Assembly (NCBI GenBank): GCA_035079385.1
Contig: JAVHKY010000026.1
Coordinates: 2,878,501 to 2,942,500, forward strand
DNA: 64,000 nucleotides
Reading direction: 5' to 3'
Origin: Aspidiotus rigidus
Taxonomy: Eukaryota; Arthropoda; Insecta; Hemiptera; Diaspididae
Every line of letters begins with the position of its first letter. Position 1 is the first letter of the stretch. The translations under genes and the position numbers were made by a program. Of this stretch, positions 20,957 through 33,259 are shown piece by piece. Below the pieces are notes generated by a model, which worked only from the letters and a program-made list of their open reading frames with translations, made no database searches and had not been told where the DNA came from.

Positions 20957-23900
20957 CTACAAAAATAATAACAATGAATAACCTTTTTCCCTTCTTTCCA
21001 GCAGCTTGTATTTTGTAGAAAATTGATACATACGAATGAATTCGCATTGGTATTGCGTCTGATCAATTTGTTTTCCATCAGGGCAATGACAGTAGAAATC
21101 TAACATGTCCACATAATCGAATGAGCAGTAATCGGAACAATTACCGTTATTTATGCTGCAGTCGTCAACCATATCTGAAATGGAAAATCTTCTCGTGAAG
21201 AAAGATCGCAGGATACATTTCTATCGATTAAAAATTAAAATAACTTACTTTTAGAGTATATTTTCGAGCTAGGAACACGGTAGTTGTATAAGAACCCATT
21301 CTTGACTCGGATGTACTCCTTTAGACGTTCTTTTAAAGCTAGCACATTTGTAGGATTAGGTGGGTTTGTCGTATCGGAGGGTGCTTTGAAAGTCCATGCC
21401 ACTCGATACTGAATTACATTTTCAGGCCTAAAAACAAACTCGAATTTACTTGACTGGTAAAAGTTTGAGGTTGACCCCCCATCAAAAAAAGTACTTACGT
21501 GAGATTTATGACTTTAATCTTAATATCTGTGGCCCTAAGCGTAGAATGATCGAATAAGGCTTTTTTCAACTGGAAAACGATCAAAAGAAAAGTAATGAAT
21601 GTAGAACCGGGATAATTTATTTGATACTTGAAAGACAGGTCTATTTACCTCTTCTTCGACAGACGCTGCGATTTCTTTGAATTCCTTTGAATCATGATCT
21701 GCCAAACCAGGAGTGAAGGTCAAGTTGTCTATCGTGAATTCACCTTCCAAAGCTCGTTCGACTGCAACGGTCAAATGATAAAATATCAATAATTAAGAGC
21801 TTGATGGAGATAAATAAGAGACGTTGAAAGAAACCCTAAAATAGGAAACTTTTCGAACCATCCAGAAAATTGTAAATGGGAAGGGAGGAGGGGGTGGAAG
21901 GAAGAGAACAGGGTGTCGAAGAAATTTAGAAGCTATAGATCATTGAATTTCTTAGGTATGAACAAAAATTAGGTTTATTCAATGACTCTTCCCTCTAGAT
22001 CATACCTTTGCTCCTTAATGGTTCTTGTCTCAGAATTTATTCCTGAAACTTGTAGATGACAATTAGAACTTTTAAATGCAGAGCTAATGAGGAATAGACT
22101 CACAAGACTTGGAGAAACCTTTGAGTTTCGAGCTATAGATCCTTGATCTTTGAGTTGTTATGAATGAGAAGGAGGGGAGGAGAAGATTTGAAAAATCTCG
22201 TTTTGCTGAGAAGGCAGGTGATAATCGAATATCTTCTGGGAAATTGTGCAAGAATCCTCATTTGATCTATCGTACTTTGAGGACTTGACAAAGTTTCAAC
22301 TTTAAGCTATAAATACTCATGGTTTCCTTTGAAAATTTGAATTCAAACGGAAAATGCAGGAAAGCTATTGTATCGGGACTAATTTGTGTTCCGTGTTGAA
22401 TATTGAATTGAAAATGGAATGGCAACATTTCTCAAAATTTACCCCTCTTCTCCTTTAAAACATATACGAGTAGATCGATGATTAGAATTTTCCCAGGTCT
22501 CTTCTTCGTCTTATGAATAAATTCCTATTCTGATGTATGTGTCCATACGCAGTCCGAGAGTCAAAATTAGAGTTTCTAATTAGATTGGCTTCCATTCGTA
22601 GGTATGGCTACAGGGGGCGGCATGCAGCCAGTGTGTAGTCCGTAACTGTTGCCATGTCAAGTCTAGCTGCTTCCTTGTCGTAGCGAGGAGGTTCACGACC
22701 TTGCCTATCCTACCTCGTGTGCTGATTGACACTTGGACGAGTGTGGCTCACAACCAGTGCGTGACAACCACCCGCGACACTATCTAAAAATAAGACCTTT
22801 CAACGTAAGGCGCGGATCCCTGTCAAGCTGAAAACAGCAAGGCTTTTGCCGCAGTCTCACCCCTGTTCTCGTGTTTTCTCTATCCAACTTAAGCTTCCCC
22901 TCTCACCTCCTCTATTGGAGTGAAATGTCACCACTGTCACTTAAGCCGAAGCTGAAGCAAGACGGTGAACGACCTGCCAGATAACGATGGATGGCAGACA
23001 AGTTTTGACCTCCTCCCAAAAAAGAACTGAGCAGGGTTCCTTTGAAACTTCGATTATGAAGCCATGTAAACCAGGGGCTTCGAATTTGCTCTAGGAACTT
23101 AAAACAATTTCAATCCTCGTCGGCTCCAAATCGACCCACCAGGGTAGGTAATCGATTTGAGGACGGTAAGGAAATTTGGAAAAGTCGATTCTAAATTGAT
23201 TTCGAATGGACGTCTATTTGAGGTCGATTCAAAGCCGACCATCGCGTATATATTTCCAGAAAATAAAAATAGACTTCGATTCAAAGTCAACGGAGGGATC
23301 GGGAGAATTCGACTCTCGATCGACGTCGATTTGAAATGGATTATTCCCAGAAACCTAAAAAAGCGACGCAACGGAGCATTCGATTTAAAGGCGATAAAAG
23401 AATGTGGAGGTGTTGACTCAAAATGGTGTGAAGATATCGACGCCGAATTGAAGTCGACCACAACTCACATTACCAGAGAATTACAAATCGACTTGAAATC
23501 GACTCAACAGAGCAATCCAATCAGGTCGATTGACAAAAATTGGAGAATTCGAACCGAAATCGACTGCAAATCGATGTCTTTTTGAAGTCGACCAGCGTAC
23601 ATTACCAGGGACTCCAAATTGACTTGAAATAAGTACGCAACAGAAAAATTTTGAGAAGTAGACTCAAAATCGAAGGTCCGTTCCACCCCTCCTCCACTCC
23701 TTTTCAGAATCATGAATTCGAACTTGCCTCAAGGATTTGTGCTCGATTTGTGCTCGATTTGTGCTGAAAAAATTATGTTTTGTGCTTGTTTCCTTCCGAA
23801 GATGTACAAATAAGTCTCCAGGGGCGTTGGTAAAACGACAGCCTATTTTTTTGAAATTTTAATTTTTTGGGAGGGGGGAAATGAATTGTGCTCGATTTGT

Positions 23901-26900
23901 ATTGAAATGTGCCGCAAATTTTATGTTTTATGCTTCCCTTATTCTGAAGATATATGAAAAGTATCTTGGGGGGCTCGAGGAAGAGCAAACCCTCCTTCTT
24001 TGAAATTTTTAATTTTTAGAGGCGAAATGAATTGTGCCGCAGATTTTACCCTTTATGTTTCCTCCCCTCCTTAGACCCTTCTTTTTTAAAAGCAAGAAAA
24101 CGCGAATATTGCAGCATGTAATTGAGCCTAAATCGAGCATAATTTATTTAGCCTGTTTTATATTTAAAATTCAGAAACGAGGAGTCGTTGTCATGGAAAC
24201 TCATCCTGATTATGGAGATGGGGTGAAAACACAAACGTAAAATATGCAGAACAATTCAGTACAAATCGAGGACAATTCATTTTGACAGATAGAAATCCAA
24301 AATTTGAAAAAAAAAAAAAAAAGCATCTTTACAGTTTTACAATTTTACCTTAAGACTTTCGTCGATATCCTTAAAATGGGGTGGAAACAAAATTTAATAC
24401 TTGGAGTACAATTCAGTACAAATCTAGGACAATTCATTAGGTCAGATAAAGATTCTTAGAGGGGGGGTAATTAAGATTGACCCGATTGTGAAGAAGGGCT
24501 GGAAGTACGAAACGATAAAAATTTTCAGAACAAAAGAGCAAAAGTCGAGCTCAATTCATTTCACCGGATAATAATTCAAAACTCGGAACAAAAAAAGGAG
24601 TTCTCTACAGTTTCACAAGCTCACTCTCTAAGACTTTTGTGGATATCTTGAGTGGGGAGGAGCACAAAACATAATATTTGAACCACAAATCGAGCGCAAT
24701 TCATAGAGCTCATTTCAAATTTAAAATTTTAAAAAGGGGAGGCTGTCGTTTTAGCAGACCCTTGAGACTTATTTGAGAGCGCAAGCACAAAACGTGAGAT
24801 CAGCAGCACAATTCAGTACAAATCGAGGACAATTCATTTAGCCAAAAACAAATTCAAATTCCAAAACAGGGGGGCTGATACTTTGCAAAGGGAACCCCAT
24901 TCCAAAGGAGGGGAGGAAACACAAAACGTAAAATTTACGGCACAATTCAGTACAAATCGAGCACAATTCATTTCGTCCACAAAAATTACAAGTTTCGAAA
25001 TAAAACGGGGGTTGCCATTTCATTAACCCCCCAAGATACTTTTCAAATATCACCAGAATGAGGGGAAATAAAATTTGCGGTACAATTCAGTACAAATCGA
25101 GCACAATTCATTTCGCCCACAATAATTACAAATTTCAAAAAAAAGGGGGGGTCTCCATTTCATTAGCCCCTCCCCCCCCAAGATACTTTTCAAATATCAT
25201 CAGAGTGAGGAGAAATGAAATTTACGGCACATTCAGCCCAAATAACCGAGCACAATTCATTTCGCCCACAAAAATTACAAATTTCGAAAAAAAAACGGTG
25301 GTTGCCATTTCATCAGCCCTTCCCCCCAAGATACTTTTCAAATATCACCAGAATGAGGGGAAATAAAATTTGCGGTACAATTCAGTACAAATCGAGCACA
25401 ATTAATTTCGCCCACAATAATTACAAATTTCAAAAAAAAGGGGGGGTCTCCATTTCATTAGCCCCTCCCCCCCAAGATACTTTTCAAATATCATCAGAGT
25501 GAGGAGAAATGAAATTTACGGCACATTCAGCCCAAATAACCGAGCACAATTCATTTCGCCCACAAAAATTACAAATTTCGAAAAAAAAACGGTGGTTGCC
25601 ATTTCATCAGCCCTTCCCCCCAAGATACTTTTCAAATATTATCAGAATGAGGGGAAATAAAATTTGCGGCACATTTCAGCACAAATAACCGAGCACAATT
25701 CATTTCGCCCACAATAATTACAAATTTCGAAAAAAAAAGGGGGGGGGTTGCCATTTCATTAGCCCCTCCCCCGCAAGATACTTTTCAAATATCATCAGAA
25801 TGAGGGGAAATAAAATTTACGGCACATTTCAGCCCAAATAACCGAGCACAATTCATTTCGCCCACAAAAATTACAAATTTCGAAAAAAAGGGGGGTTGCC
25901 ATTTCATTAGCCCCTCCCCCCCAAGATACTTTTCAAATATCATCAGAATGAGGGGAAATAAAATTTACGGCACAATTCAGTACCAATCGAGCACAATTCA
26001 TTTCGCCCACAAAAATTACAAATTTCGAAAAAAAAGGGGGGGTTGCCATTTCATCAGCCCCTCCCCCCCAAGATACTTCTCAAATATCATCGGAATGAGG
26101 GGAAATAAAATTTGCGGCACATTTCAGCACAAATAACCGAGCACAATTCATTTCGCCCACAAAAATTACAAATTTCGAAAAAAAGGGGGTTACCATTTCA
26201 TTAGCCCCCCTCAAGATACTTCTCAAATATCATCGGAATGAGGGGAAATAAAATTTGCGGCACATTTCAGCACAAATAACCGAGCACAATTCATTTCGTC
26301 CACAAAAATTACAAATTTCGAAAAAAAGGGGGTTACCATTTCATTAGCCCCCCCCCCCCCTCAAGATACTTTTCAAATATCATCAGAATGAGGGGAAATA
26401 AAATTTGCGGCACATTTCAGCCCAAATAACCGAGCACAATTCATTTCGCCCACAAAAATTACAAATTTCGAAAAAAAGGGGGGTTGCCATTTCATTAGCC
26501 CCTCCCCCCAATATACTTTTCAAATATCATCAGAATGAGGGGAAATAAAATTTACGGCATAATTCAGTACAAATCGAGCACAATTCATTTCACCCACAAA
26601 AATTACAAATTTCGAAAAAACAGGGGGGGTTGCCATTTCATCAGCCCCTCCCCCCAAGATACTTTTCAAATATCATCAGAATGGGGGGAAATAAAATTTG
26701 CGGTATATTTCAGCACAAATAATCGAGCACAATTCATTTCGCAAAAAAAATTAAAAATTTCCCAAAAGGAGGGCTATTGTTTGACCAGCCTCCCCTAGAG
26801 ACTTTTTTGTGTATCTTCGGAAGGGGGCAAGCACAAAATATAATTTTTTCGGCACAATTCAGCACAAATCGAGCACAAATCCTCGAGGCAAGTACGAACT

Positions 26901-29455
26901 CAAGATTCTGAAGAGCGGGGGGGCGGTGGTGGTAAAATGGACCTCAACAAGGAGTAGAAATCGACGTATCAAGTGAGTCACGAGAATGGAGTCGACATTT
27001 TTCGACCCTATATCAATCTGATATCGACTTCGACGTGATATCGATTTTAGCAGTATATCGACGCAATTTTGATCTAGAGACCTCGAAAAAGTAATTTTTT
27101 GATCGATTTGACGGTCGATATGCTTTATTGGCTTTCATGTGGCTAGAGGAACTGCAGGGGGAAATTTTTACGTGTGAGCTGTATTAGGGAAATTAAGAAG
27201 ATTTTGATCTTCCAGCTTTATTTATTAAGGGGGGGGGGGGATTTGAAGAAATTCTGATCATCAAGCTAAGTGTATACGACATGAAAGGGACTTGAACATA
27301 TGTTTATAGAAATACTTTCACAATATTTCAGGATATTGAAAGAACAGATAAAGAGGCGCAATACTATTGTGAAAACGTTGTCAACTTTTATCGATGGGTA
27401 TGCAAAATAACTCACGGAAACTTAACGACGAGGGTTCGGTGATCGATGGATTCACGTGACTATCTATAGGATAATTCGACGATGTAGCAGAAACAGCGCC
27501 CAATCCTCCAACTCCGGCGCTTCTTAGACCCTCTTCACCCGGAAATCTTCTTTCATTATTTGGTAAATTATCTTGATTTAATTTAGCTGCGGAAAGAAAA
27601 AGGAGAAAAAAAATGTATAAATAAAAAGTGAAAAGAAGCTCGAAACACGATATTCTTCGAGCACGACGTTGGACAACGCGGATGGGAAAATACGTACTGG
27701 CAATTAAAACGGCTAAACCTATGGCGATCATTGCGGTAACTAATCCGATTAACCATACACAGCATTTGTTTTTCGAATTTTCTAAATCTCTTTTGCTTTT
27801 CGTTACGTATAATTTCTCTCCTCTATTAAACAGACTTTAAAGAGTAAAGATTAATTTTCATCCTGGTGCTAATCAAAATATCATGTGTAATGAGTACTTA
27901 CCTCATATATTTACGGTGTTCGTTAACTGGTATGAAATATTCATCGTACGGGTTGGACATATTTATCACAGTCGAGTTCGGATTTTTCACCGGAATACCA
28001 GCGAGCCCGTTCAGTCCACCGTTCACTCCATTCAGTCCGTTCGCTCCGTTAAATCCGCCGTTCGACAGACTCGCGCTCATATTCATTAATTCTAGATTTA
28101 CAGCTTCGGCCATCTCCTCGGTCGTTTTATAATCAGAGTCATCTTTTAATTTGTGATTCGCGTCTGATTGGTTCAAATTATTACCGTTGACGGAGACAGC
28201 GTGACCCAAACTTTTACCATTTGCTTTTTCATTGTTGTCGGTTTCGAAAGCCGGATTATCCACTCCATCTTTGCTTTTCGTGTCTGAAACATTATAGTTT
28301 AAAGTTCAAGATAGATTCGTGAGTCAAAAAGTCAATTGAAGATAAGGTCATCTTCTAAACATTGGAATTCCGGACGTGTATTTCATTTTACCAGTTTTTT
28401 TCTCGATCTCAAGAATCAATTCCTATTAATTTTGTCACCTCTCATCTCATCAAGTTGAGCGAATTCTTCGAAACTTATGAATTTTTATAATTCTGTGGAT
28501 ATCACTTTATATGCCCGAGGCACCTACGAAGTATGATGCTTCCTTAATTAGGTTGAACGGCAAGACCCTGACCAAGATACGCGATAATACACATCGTGGG
28601 TCTCCCACAAGTTGCGCTCGCATGCACACCTTCACCTCTTCTGCCCTCTAATTGCGAGCCCGTAAAAAACTTGAATATATCGATATCATATTTTAATAAT
28701 CAAAGAGAGCAGCCCTTCTGTACCGCCTTTCAGTTTTATGGACAAACGTCAACTTCTCCTTAGAGCACATATCTCGTTACACGCTTCCCCGTATTTTTCG
28801 TACACGAAATTTATCATCCACCATTGAATTTACTACCCAACAAATGATGATGTTTTTAAATAGGAAGAGAACATGTTATATACGTTAGTCGTAAAAACTC
28901 GCCAGGACGTTTCAATCGCCTTAGAATCTCTCGAGTTCATTCTCTCGCCTAAATTATCTGGTCCGATTATCGTTCTAATGTTTTTTAGTGGCAATAAAAA
29001 ATCGCATCCGAGTTGACTATCAGAGCATCTACAACGACGATCATTATCTATATGCCATGGCGGGGAAAAAAATCTGCCCAACGATGATTATCATACACGT
29101 AATACCGAGTTACAGCATTAGATCGAAAATGTGGTACCAACCGTCTTTCGACGCCAGTAATTCCGCTTTGTCGCCAATCTTTAAAGTACCATCAATTTGC
29201 ATGGCATTTTGGCTGGGGCCATTCGTAGTTGCGGAGCCTGTTTGAAAAAAAAAAAAATATATATATATATATTATACATGCAAAAGGCATTTACTAATAT
29301 GCAATGACGAACGCATCCGATCAGACTGAGTGGTGTCAAGAATGACACGATGACGAAAATATCAATAAAAAAGATCGAGCAATATCCTACGAACCGTTTC
29401 TTATTTCGATGGTGACAGCATTTGGATCGCTGCCTCCAGTTGGTGGTTTCTTCAT
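18852..29455 (-). CDS. Type II transmembrane protein with SEA and EGF-like domains and a Glu/Pro/Ser-rich tail
   Basis: Ten exons join in phase: 29455-29395, 29237-29142, 28283-27902, 27822-27698, 27586-27416, 21761-21649, 21569-21499, 21427-21249, 21174-21034 and 20956-18852, giving 3444 nt or 1147 residues. There is no signal peptide; the start MKKPPTGG was chosen because it opens the first in-phase exon. Residues 1-199 are polar and Asn/Gly-rich and end in a Lys-rich stretch. Residues 200-221 (CCVWLIGLVTAMIAIGLAVL) form one membrane span, so the N-terminus should be cytoplasmic. Residues 279-400 resemble a SEA domain (FTIDNLTFTPGLADHDSKEF) but lack an evident GSVVV cleavage motif. Residues 405-443 are an EGF-like domain with six Cys (C-x6-C-x3-C-x11-C-x-C-x12-C). 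The rest is a mucin/proteoglycan-like tail. The role is probably at the cell surface or in the extracellular matrix; the exact gene is not recognised. Intron 5 (5.65 kb) holds satellites. Confidence 0.85.
21770..23089 (-). other. Intron of the SEA/EGF gene, nothing further recognised
   Basis: Lies between exon 6 (21761) and the satellite block in the 5.65-kb intron. No exon with matching phase was found, and none is required, because exons 5 and 6 already join in phase. A somewhat GC-richer stretch at 22600-22990 has no assigned identity. Confidence 0.4.
23090..23690 (+). repeat. TCGA-rich tandem repeat (about 130-bp unit)
   Basis: Units contain alternations such as TTGAAATCGAC, GGTCGATT and GAAGTCGACCA with ATTACCAGAGAA-like spacers. 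Opposite-orientation relatives are at 42760-43280, where the unit is about 131 bp, and degenerate ones at 35580-35960. Open frames through it (23157-23585) reflect repeat composition. Confidence 0.7.
23703..26912. repeat. Fold-back satellite element, about 3.2 kb, with about 120-bp inverted ends
   Basis: The left end (TTCAGAATCATGAATTCGAA, then CTTGCCTCAAGGATTTGTGC) is inverted at the right end (26793-26912), with GAGCACAAAT, GGCAAGTACG and ATTCTGAA in mirror order. Units near the left (23740-24060) run in minus orientation and those from about 24230 onward in plus orientation, so the array switches direction near 24100. It lies inside intron 5 of the SEA/EGF gene, beside the TCGA-rich array. 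Confidence 0.75.
25030..26690 (+). repeat. Satellite core, monomer about 147 bp, about 12 units
   Basis: AAGATACTTTTCAAATATCA recurs near 25032, 25180, 25326, 25473, 25619, 25769, 25921, 26068, 26213, 26363, 26506 and 26657. Each unit continues with GAATGAGGGGAAATAAAATT, a GAGCACAATTCATTTCGCCC box, then A- and G-runs and a C-run. Units here are nearly identical, while those from 24240 to 24950 are more diverged. Period-two patterns (CAGCCCAAATAACCGAG versus CAGTACAAATCGAG) alternate, hinting at a higher-order unit. Confidence 0.9.
26930..27380 (-). other. Intronic sequence with TCGA-rich remnants
   Basis: AATCTGATATCGACTTCGAC and neighbours near 27000-27060 resemble the TCGA-rich repeat on the far side of the fold-back satellite, suggesting that the satellite split or inserted into that array. 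A G11 run lies at about 27230-27240. Confidence 0.4.
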
Positions 29456-30130
29456 GATTGGTGTTGTTCTCTTTGTAATTAAAAGAAATTTTTGATTATT
29501 CGGCGGTTGTCGGCAGCCTCCTATTTGGTGTTCGGCTCCAGTTTTATTTTCACGTTATAAAAGTGGATTTGGTCTTCGATAACATTGCCCGGTATTCGAT
29601 ACGTCTACGTTGTAATTACCACATCTGTAATCAATGCAAAAATGACAAAAAAAAAGGTTAGAAAATTTCGCTATAAGTGCATAGTGGACCTATTACGAGA
29701 GAGAGAGAGTAGTGGGTTGCAATTTTATAAATGATGCAAAATTGAGAGCGCTAAGAAAGAATATGGTCATATTATTGAATACCAAGATACGACTGTTTTT
29801 GACATTTCGAGAAGTATGGAACTTTCAATATTAGATAACCCATCATGTAATTCGAAATTCTTAAAATCGATACACAACATATTACTATAATATCAAATTA
29901 CAAATAGGGTAATAAATGGTATGTGTAGGAGTGCGATTCTAGACCGTCAACTAGCTTTTCGAGTTGCAAAACTATGCACAAATGAACAAGTTCGTTTATC
30001 AAAATTTTGCTATACTTATCAACCATGCACTAGGAAGTCTCGTAGTTACCGAGGAAATGAGGAATTAAGAGGAGATAAACACATCCACAGCACACTTTAT
30101 GTTGAAAAATGCTTTAGAACAGCCGCGAAG
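29456..30130 (-). other. 5' flank of the SEA/EGF gene
   Basis: Sequence upstream of the start codon at 29455-29453. A GA microsatellite (29698-29709) is present. TATAAAAG occurs at about 29555, but on the plus strand. No promoter is assigned; a non-coding first exon may exist. Confidence 0.35.
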
Positions 30131-32220
30131 CTATAATTTTTTTTGGAAATGTGATAATTATGATTCTTTCTAAACACTGCTAGGATTTTTTGGAATATTG
30201 TTATAATTTTTCTGGGATATTCCCATGATCTTTTTGGAACACTGCCATGGTTTTTTGTAACTGAAACACCGCTTGGATTTTTTTGTGACATTGCTATAAT
30301 TTTTTTGAAATAATCCCATGATTTTTTTGGAATACTGCCTGGATTTTTTCTGAACATCTGTGGGGTATTTACGGCTAGGATTTTGTTGAAATTTCTTTTT
30401 TCGGAACACTGCCATAATGTTTTGAAACTGAAACACTACTGCTTGGGTATTTTGTGAAATTTCTATGATTTTTCTGGATTATTTCCATGATTTTTTTTGG
30501 AACACTGCAATGATTTATTTGTAATATTGCTATGATTTTTTTTTGAATGTTTGTATGATATTTTTGGAATTTTGCTATGATTTTTCTTGGAAGATCATTA
30601 GGATTTTTTAGGAACATTGTTATGATTTTTTTTTGGGGGGGAGGGGGGAGCGAGGGGATATTCTCATGATTTTTTTGGAATACTGCTTGGATTTTTTAGA
30701 AGATCCTTAGGATTTTTTTGGAACATTGCTATGAATTTTGGGAACATTTTTAGGATTTTTTTTTTTGAATTTTGCCATGATTTTTTTTGGAACAGAACAT
30801 CATTAGGACTTTTTTTGGAGTATAACTACCTATAATTGCTTTAAAACATTAGGATTTTTTTAGAACATTGTTATGATTTTTGGAACATCGTTACGATTTT
30901 TTTTTTTTTTTTTGGGGGGGGGGATATTCTCAATTTGTTTTTGGAATATAACTTGAATTTTTTTAAAACATTAGGATCTTTTTGAACATTGCCAGGATTT
31001 TTTTTTTTGGAACACCATTAAGACTTTTTTGGAATATGACTATAATTTTTTTGGAATATAGGATTTTTTAGGAACATTGCCATGATTCGTTGGGGGGGGG
31101 GATATTCTCATGATTTTTTTTTGGAATATTGCTATGATTTTTCTGGAACACTGTTAAAATTCTTTCCAAACAAAGGGAGAATTCCTTTGTACCTAATATT
31201 GTTATGATTTTTTTTGGAATATTCTCGCGATTTTTTCAAGACACTTCTTGGATCTTTTCAGGACATCCTTAGAATTTTTTTGAAACATAGGTGGCTATAA
31301 TTGTTTTGGAAATGTGATAATTATGATTCTTTCCAAACACTGCTAGGATTTTTTGGAACATTGTTATAATTTTTCTGGGATATTCCAATGATTTTTTTGG
31401 AACTTTGCCATGGTTTTTTGTAACTGAAACACCACTTGGATTTTTTTGTGACACTTCTACGATTTTTTTGAAATATTCCTATGATTTTTTTGGAATACTG
31501 CTTGGATTTTTTCTGAACATCCGTGGAATATTCACGGCTAGGATTTTGTTGGAATCTCTTTAGGATTTTTTTGGAACACTGCCGTAATGTTTTGTAACTG
31601 AAACACTGCTTGGATATTTTGTGAAATTTCTATGATTTTTCTGGATTGTTTCCATGATTTTTTTGGAACATAGAATTTTTTAGGAACATTGCTATGATTT
31701 TTTTTTTTGGGGGGTGCGAGGGGATATTCTCATGATTTTTTTGGAATGCTGCTTGGATTTTTTCGAAGATCCTTAGAATTTTTTTGGAACATTGCTATGA
31801 ATTTTGGGAACATTTTTAGGATTTTTTTTTTCTGAATTTTGCCATGATTTTTTTTTGGAACAGAACATCATTAGGACTTTTTTTGGAATAATAACTACCT
31901 ATAATTTTTTTAAAACATTAGGATTTTTTTAGAACATTGTTATGATTTTTGGAACATTGTTACGATTTTTTTTTTTTTTTTTTTTGGGGGGGGGATATTC
32001 TCAATTTTTTTTTGGAATATAACTTTAATTTTTTTAAAACATTAGGATCTTTTCGAACATTGCCAGGATTTTTTTTTTGGAACGTTATTAAGACTTTTTT
32101 GGAATATGACTATAATTTTTTTGGAATATAGGATTTTTTAGGAACATTGCCATGATTCTTTGGGGGGGGGGATATTCTCATGATTTTTTTTGGAATATTG
32201 CTATGATTTTTCTGGAACGC
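30130..32220. repeat. T-rich tandem array (about 30-33-bp unit) with about 1.1-kb higher-order repeat
   Basis: Short units read like GGAACATTGCTATGATTTTT. A long block starting TGTGATAATTATGATTCTTT (about 30152) recurs near 31304 with more than 200 bases of close match, and a second block (AAGACTTTTTTGGAATATGA at about 31020) recurs near 32090. That gives a higher-order period of about 1.07-1.15 kb over nearly two copies. Minus-strand frames encode Lys/Asn-rich 10-11-residue repeats (FQKNH, VPKKI) that carry no gene evidence. The array ends abruptly at the LINE fragment. Confidence 0.85.
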
Positions 32221-32221
32221 C

Positions 32222-32884
32222 AGTGCCAGTGGAGGATAGATACGTATTCAAGGACATTCAGTGAGTTTAGGCATTTGGCTTCTAAAAGTTTAAAGTGGGT
32301 AGTCCAAGGGTATTTGGTATCAAAGGTAATGTCAAGGAATTTAGTGGAGGAATGGAGGCTGATATGGAAATTCTGGAGGAGTTGGGGGGAGTGGGGGACG
32401 TAAGTGACTCTTATGGAATATAAGTAAAAGAAAAACGAAATCTACGATCCGAAGCCCTTAAAGGCACCTTATGAAGGGTGAATTGGAGTAGACGTGTGGC
32501 TCGTTTTGGGAATTGTAAAAGTGAGAGAGACAATAAAATCATTTTCAAAGAACCATTCAGACAGGAGGAAGGGGACACCGTTCATGGCAATTAGGAAAAG
32601 AGTAACATTTCAAACCTTTGCACCCTGGCTGGGACGATCATTTTCGGTGGAGTAGAGGGAAGAGTAGTGGTTATGGATTCCATCAAGATAGGACTAGAGA
32701 AGGGAGAATAGGAGGCCAATTTCGAATAGTTCACAGGAGTGTCGCGAAACACAAAAGAATGGAGTCCCTATAGATTAAAGAATAGGGTGTAAAGGGACAG
32801 GCTACTCACTTCGGAGGTGGTTCGTATAGAGTGTTTTGATGTTCAAGGAAGTTGTTCAGACAGGGAGATAACGTGGAATAATCT
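32222..32884 (-). mobile_element. LINE fragment (RT region), minus strand
   Basis: Read on the minus strand it contains TWTHHIKLLEAKC near 32300, matching LTWAPHIKTLKAKC of the copy at 6773-9255. It also aligns at nucleotide level with 59790-60100 (GCATTTGGCTTCTAAAAGTT versus GCATTTGCCTCGCAAAAGTT). Multiple stops and frame changes; not functional. Confidence 0.7.
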
Positions 32885-33251
32885 TTTAACAGGGAACGTT
32901 TTTTGAGAATTTTGTCGTGCGCCGTACGCCGCGCCGTCCGGCAAAAAACTTGGAAAAATTTCGACCCTCCTGCCATATACGATAGAAGGGGGACTTGGAA
33001 AATTTCGACTCTTGCTTCATGTATGAGAAGAGGGGGACTTCGAAAAATTTTGACTCCCGAGCTATATATGATAGGAGGGGGACTTAGATGAATTTCGACC
33101 TCCGAGTTATATATGATAGGAGGGGGACTTGAAGAAAATTTTACTCTCGAGCTACATATGATATTTGTGAGCCCTCCCCTCCTATCATATTCCAATTTGA
33201 CTCACAGAACATGTTCCCTGCGTTCCTCGTTTAACTTCGTTAAGGAAGGCG
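32884..33251 (+). mobile_element. Minisatellite-carrying element, compact copy with damaged left end
   Basis: The left end TTTTAACAGGGAAC (32884-32897) is followed directly by GTTTTTTGAGAA, lacking CTGTTTTATGGGGGG of other copies. Then come the shared GTGCGCCGTACGCC words, five 45-bp units (about 32945-33175), and the right module GTTCCCTGCGTTCCTCGTTT then AACTTCGTTAAGGAAG to 33251. Flank duplication not identified. Confidence 0.75.
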
Positions 33252-33259
33252 TGTTTTGT

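Noticed and set aside
19771..21018. 415-codon plus-strand frame rich in Gly, Ser and Asp
   Set aside because: Antisense shadow of the Glu/Pro/Ser repeat exon, which has splice and domain support on the minus strand.
23157..23585. 142-codon frame in the TCGA-rich repeat
   Set aside because: Repeat-derived. The opposite strand is equally open (23099-23461).
25058..26798. Short frames such as MRGNKICGTIQYKSSTIHF repeated through the satellite
   Set aside because: They follow the 147-bp (49-codon) monomer period and simply translate the satellite.
23090..26912. CRISPR-like interpretation of regularly spaced repeats
   Set aside because: Units are contiguous tandem copies without unique spacers, and the genome is eukaryotic.
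30097..30617. Lys/Asn-rich repeat proteins on the minus strand (also 31269-31454)
   Set aside because: They are read-through of the T-rich tandem array. Frames break at unit-length changes and have no flanking gene structure.
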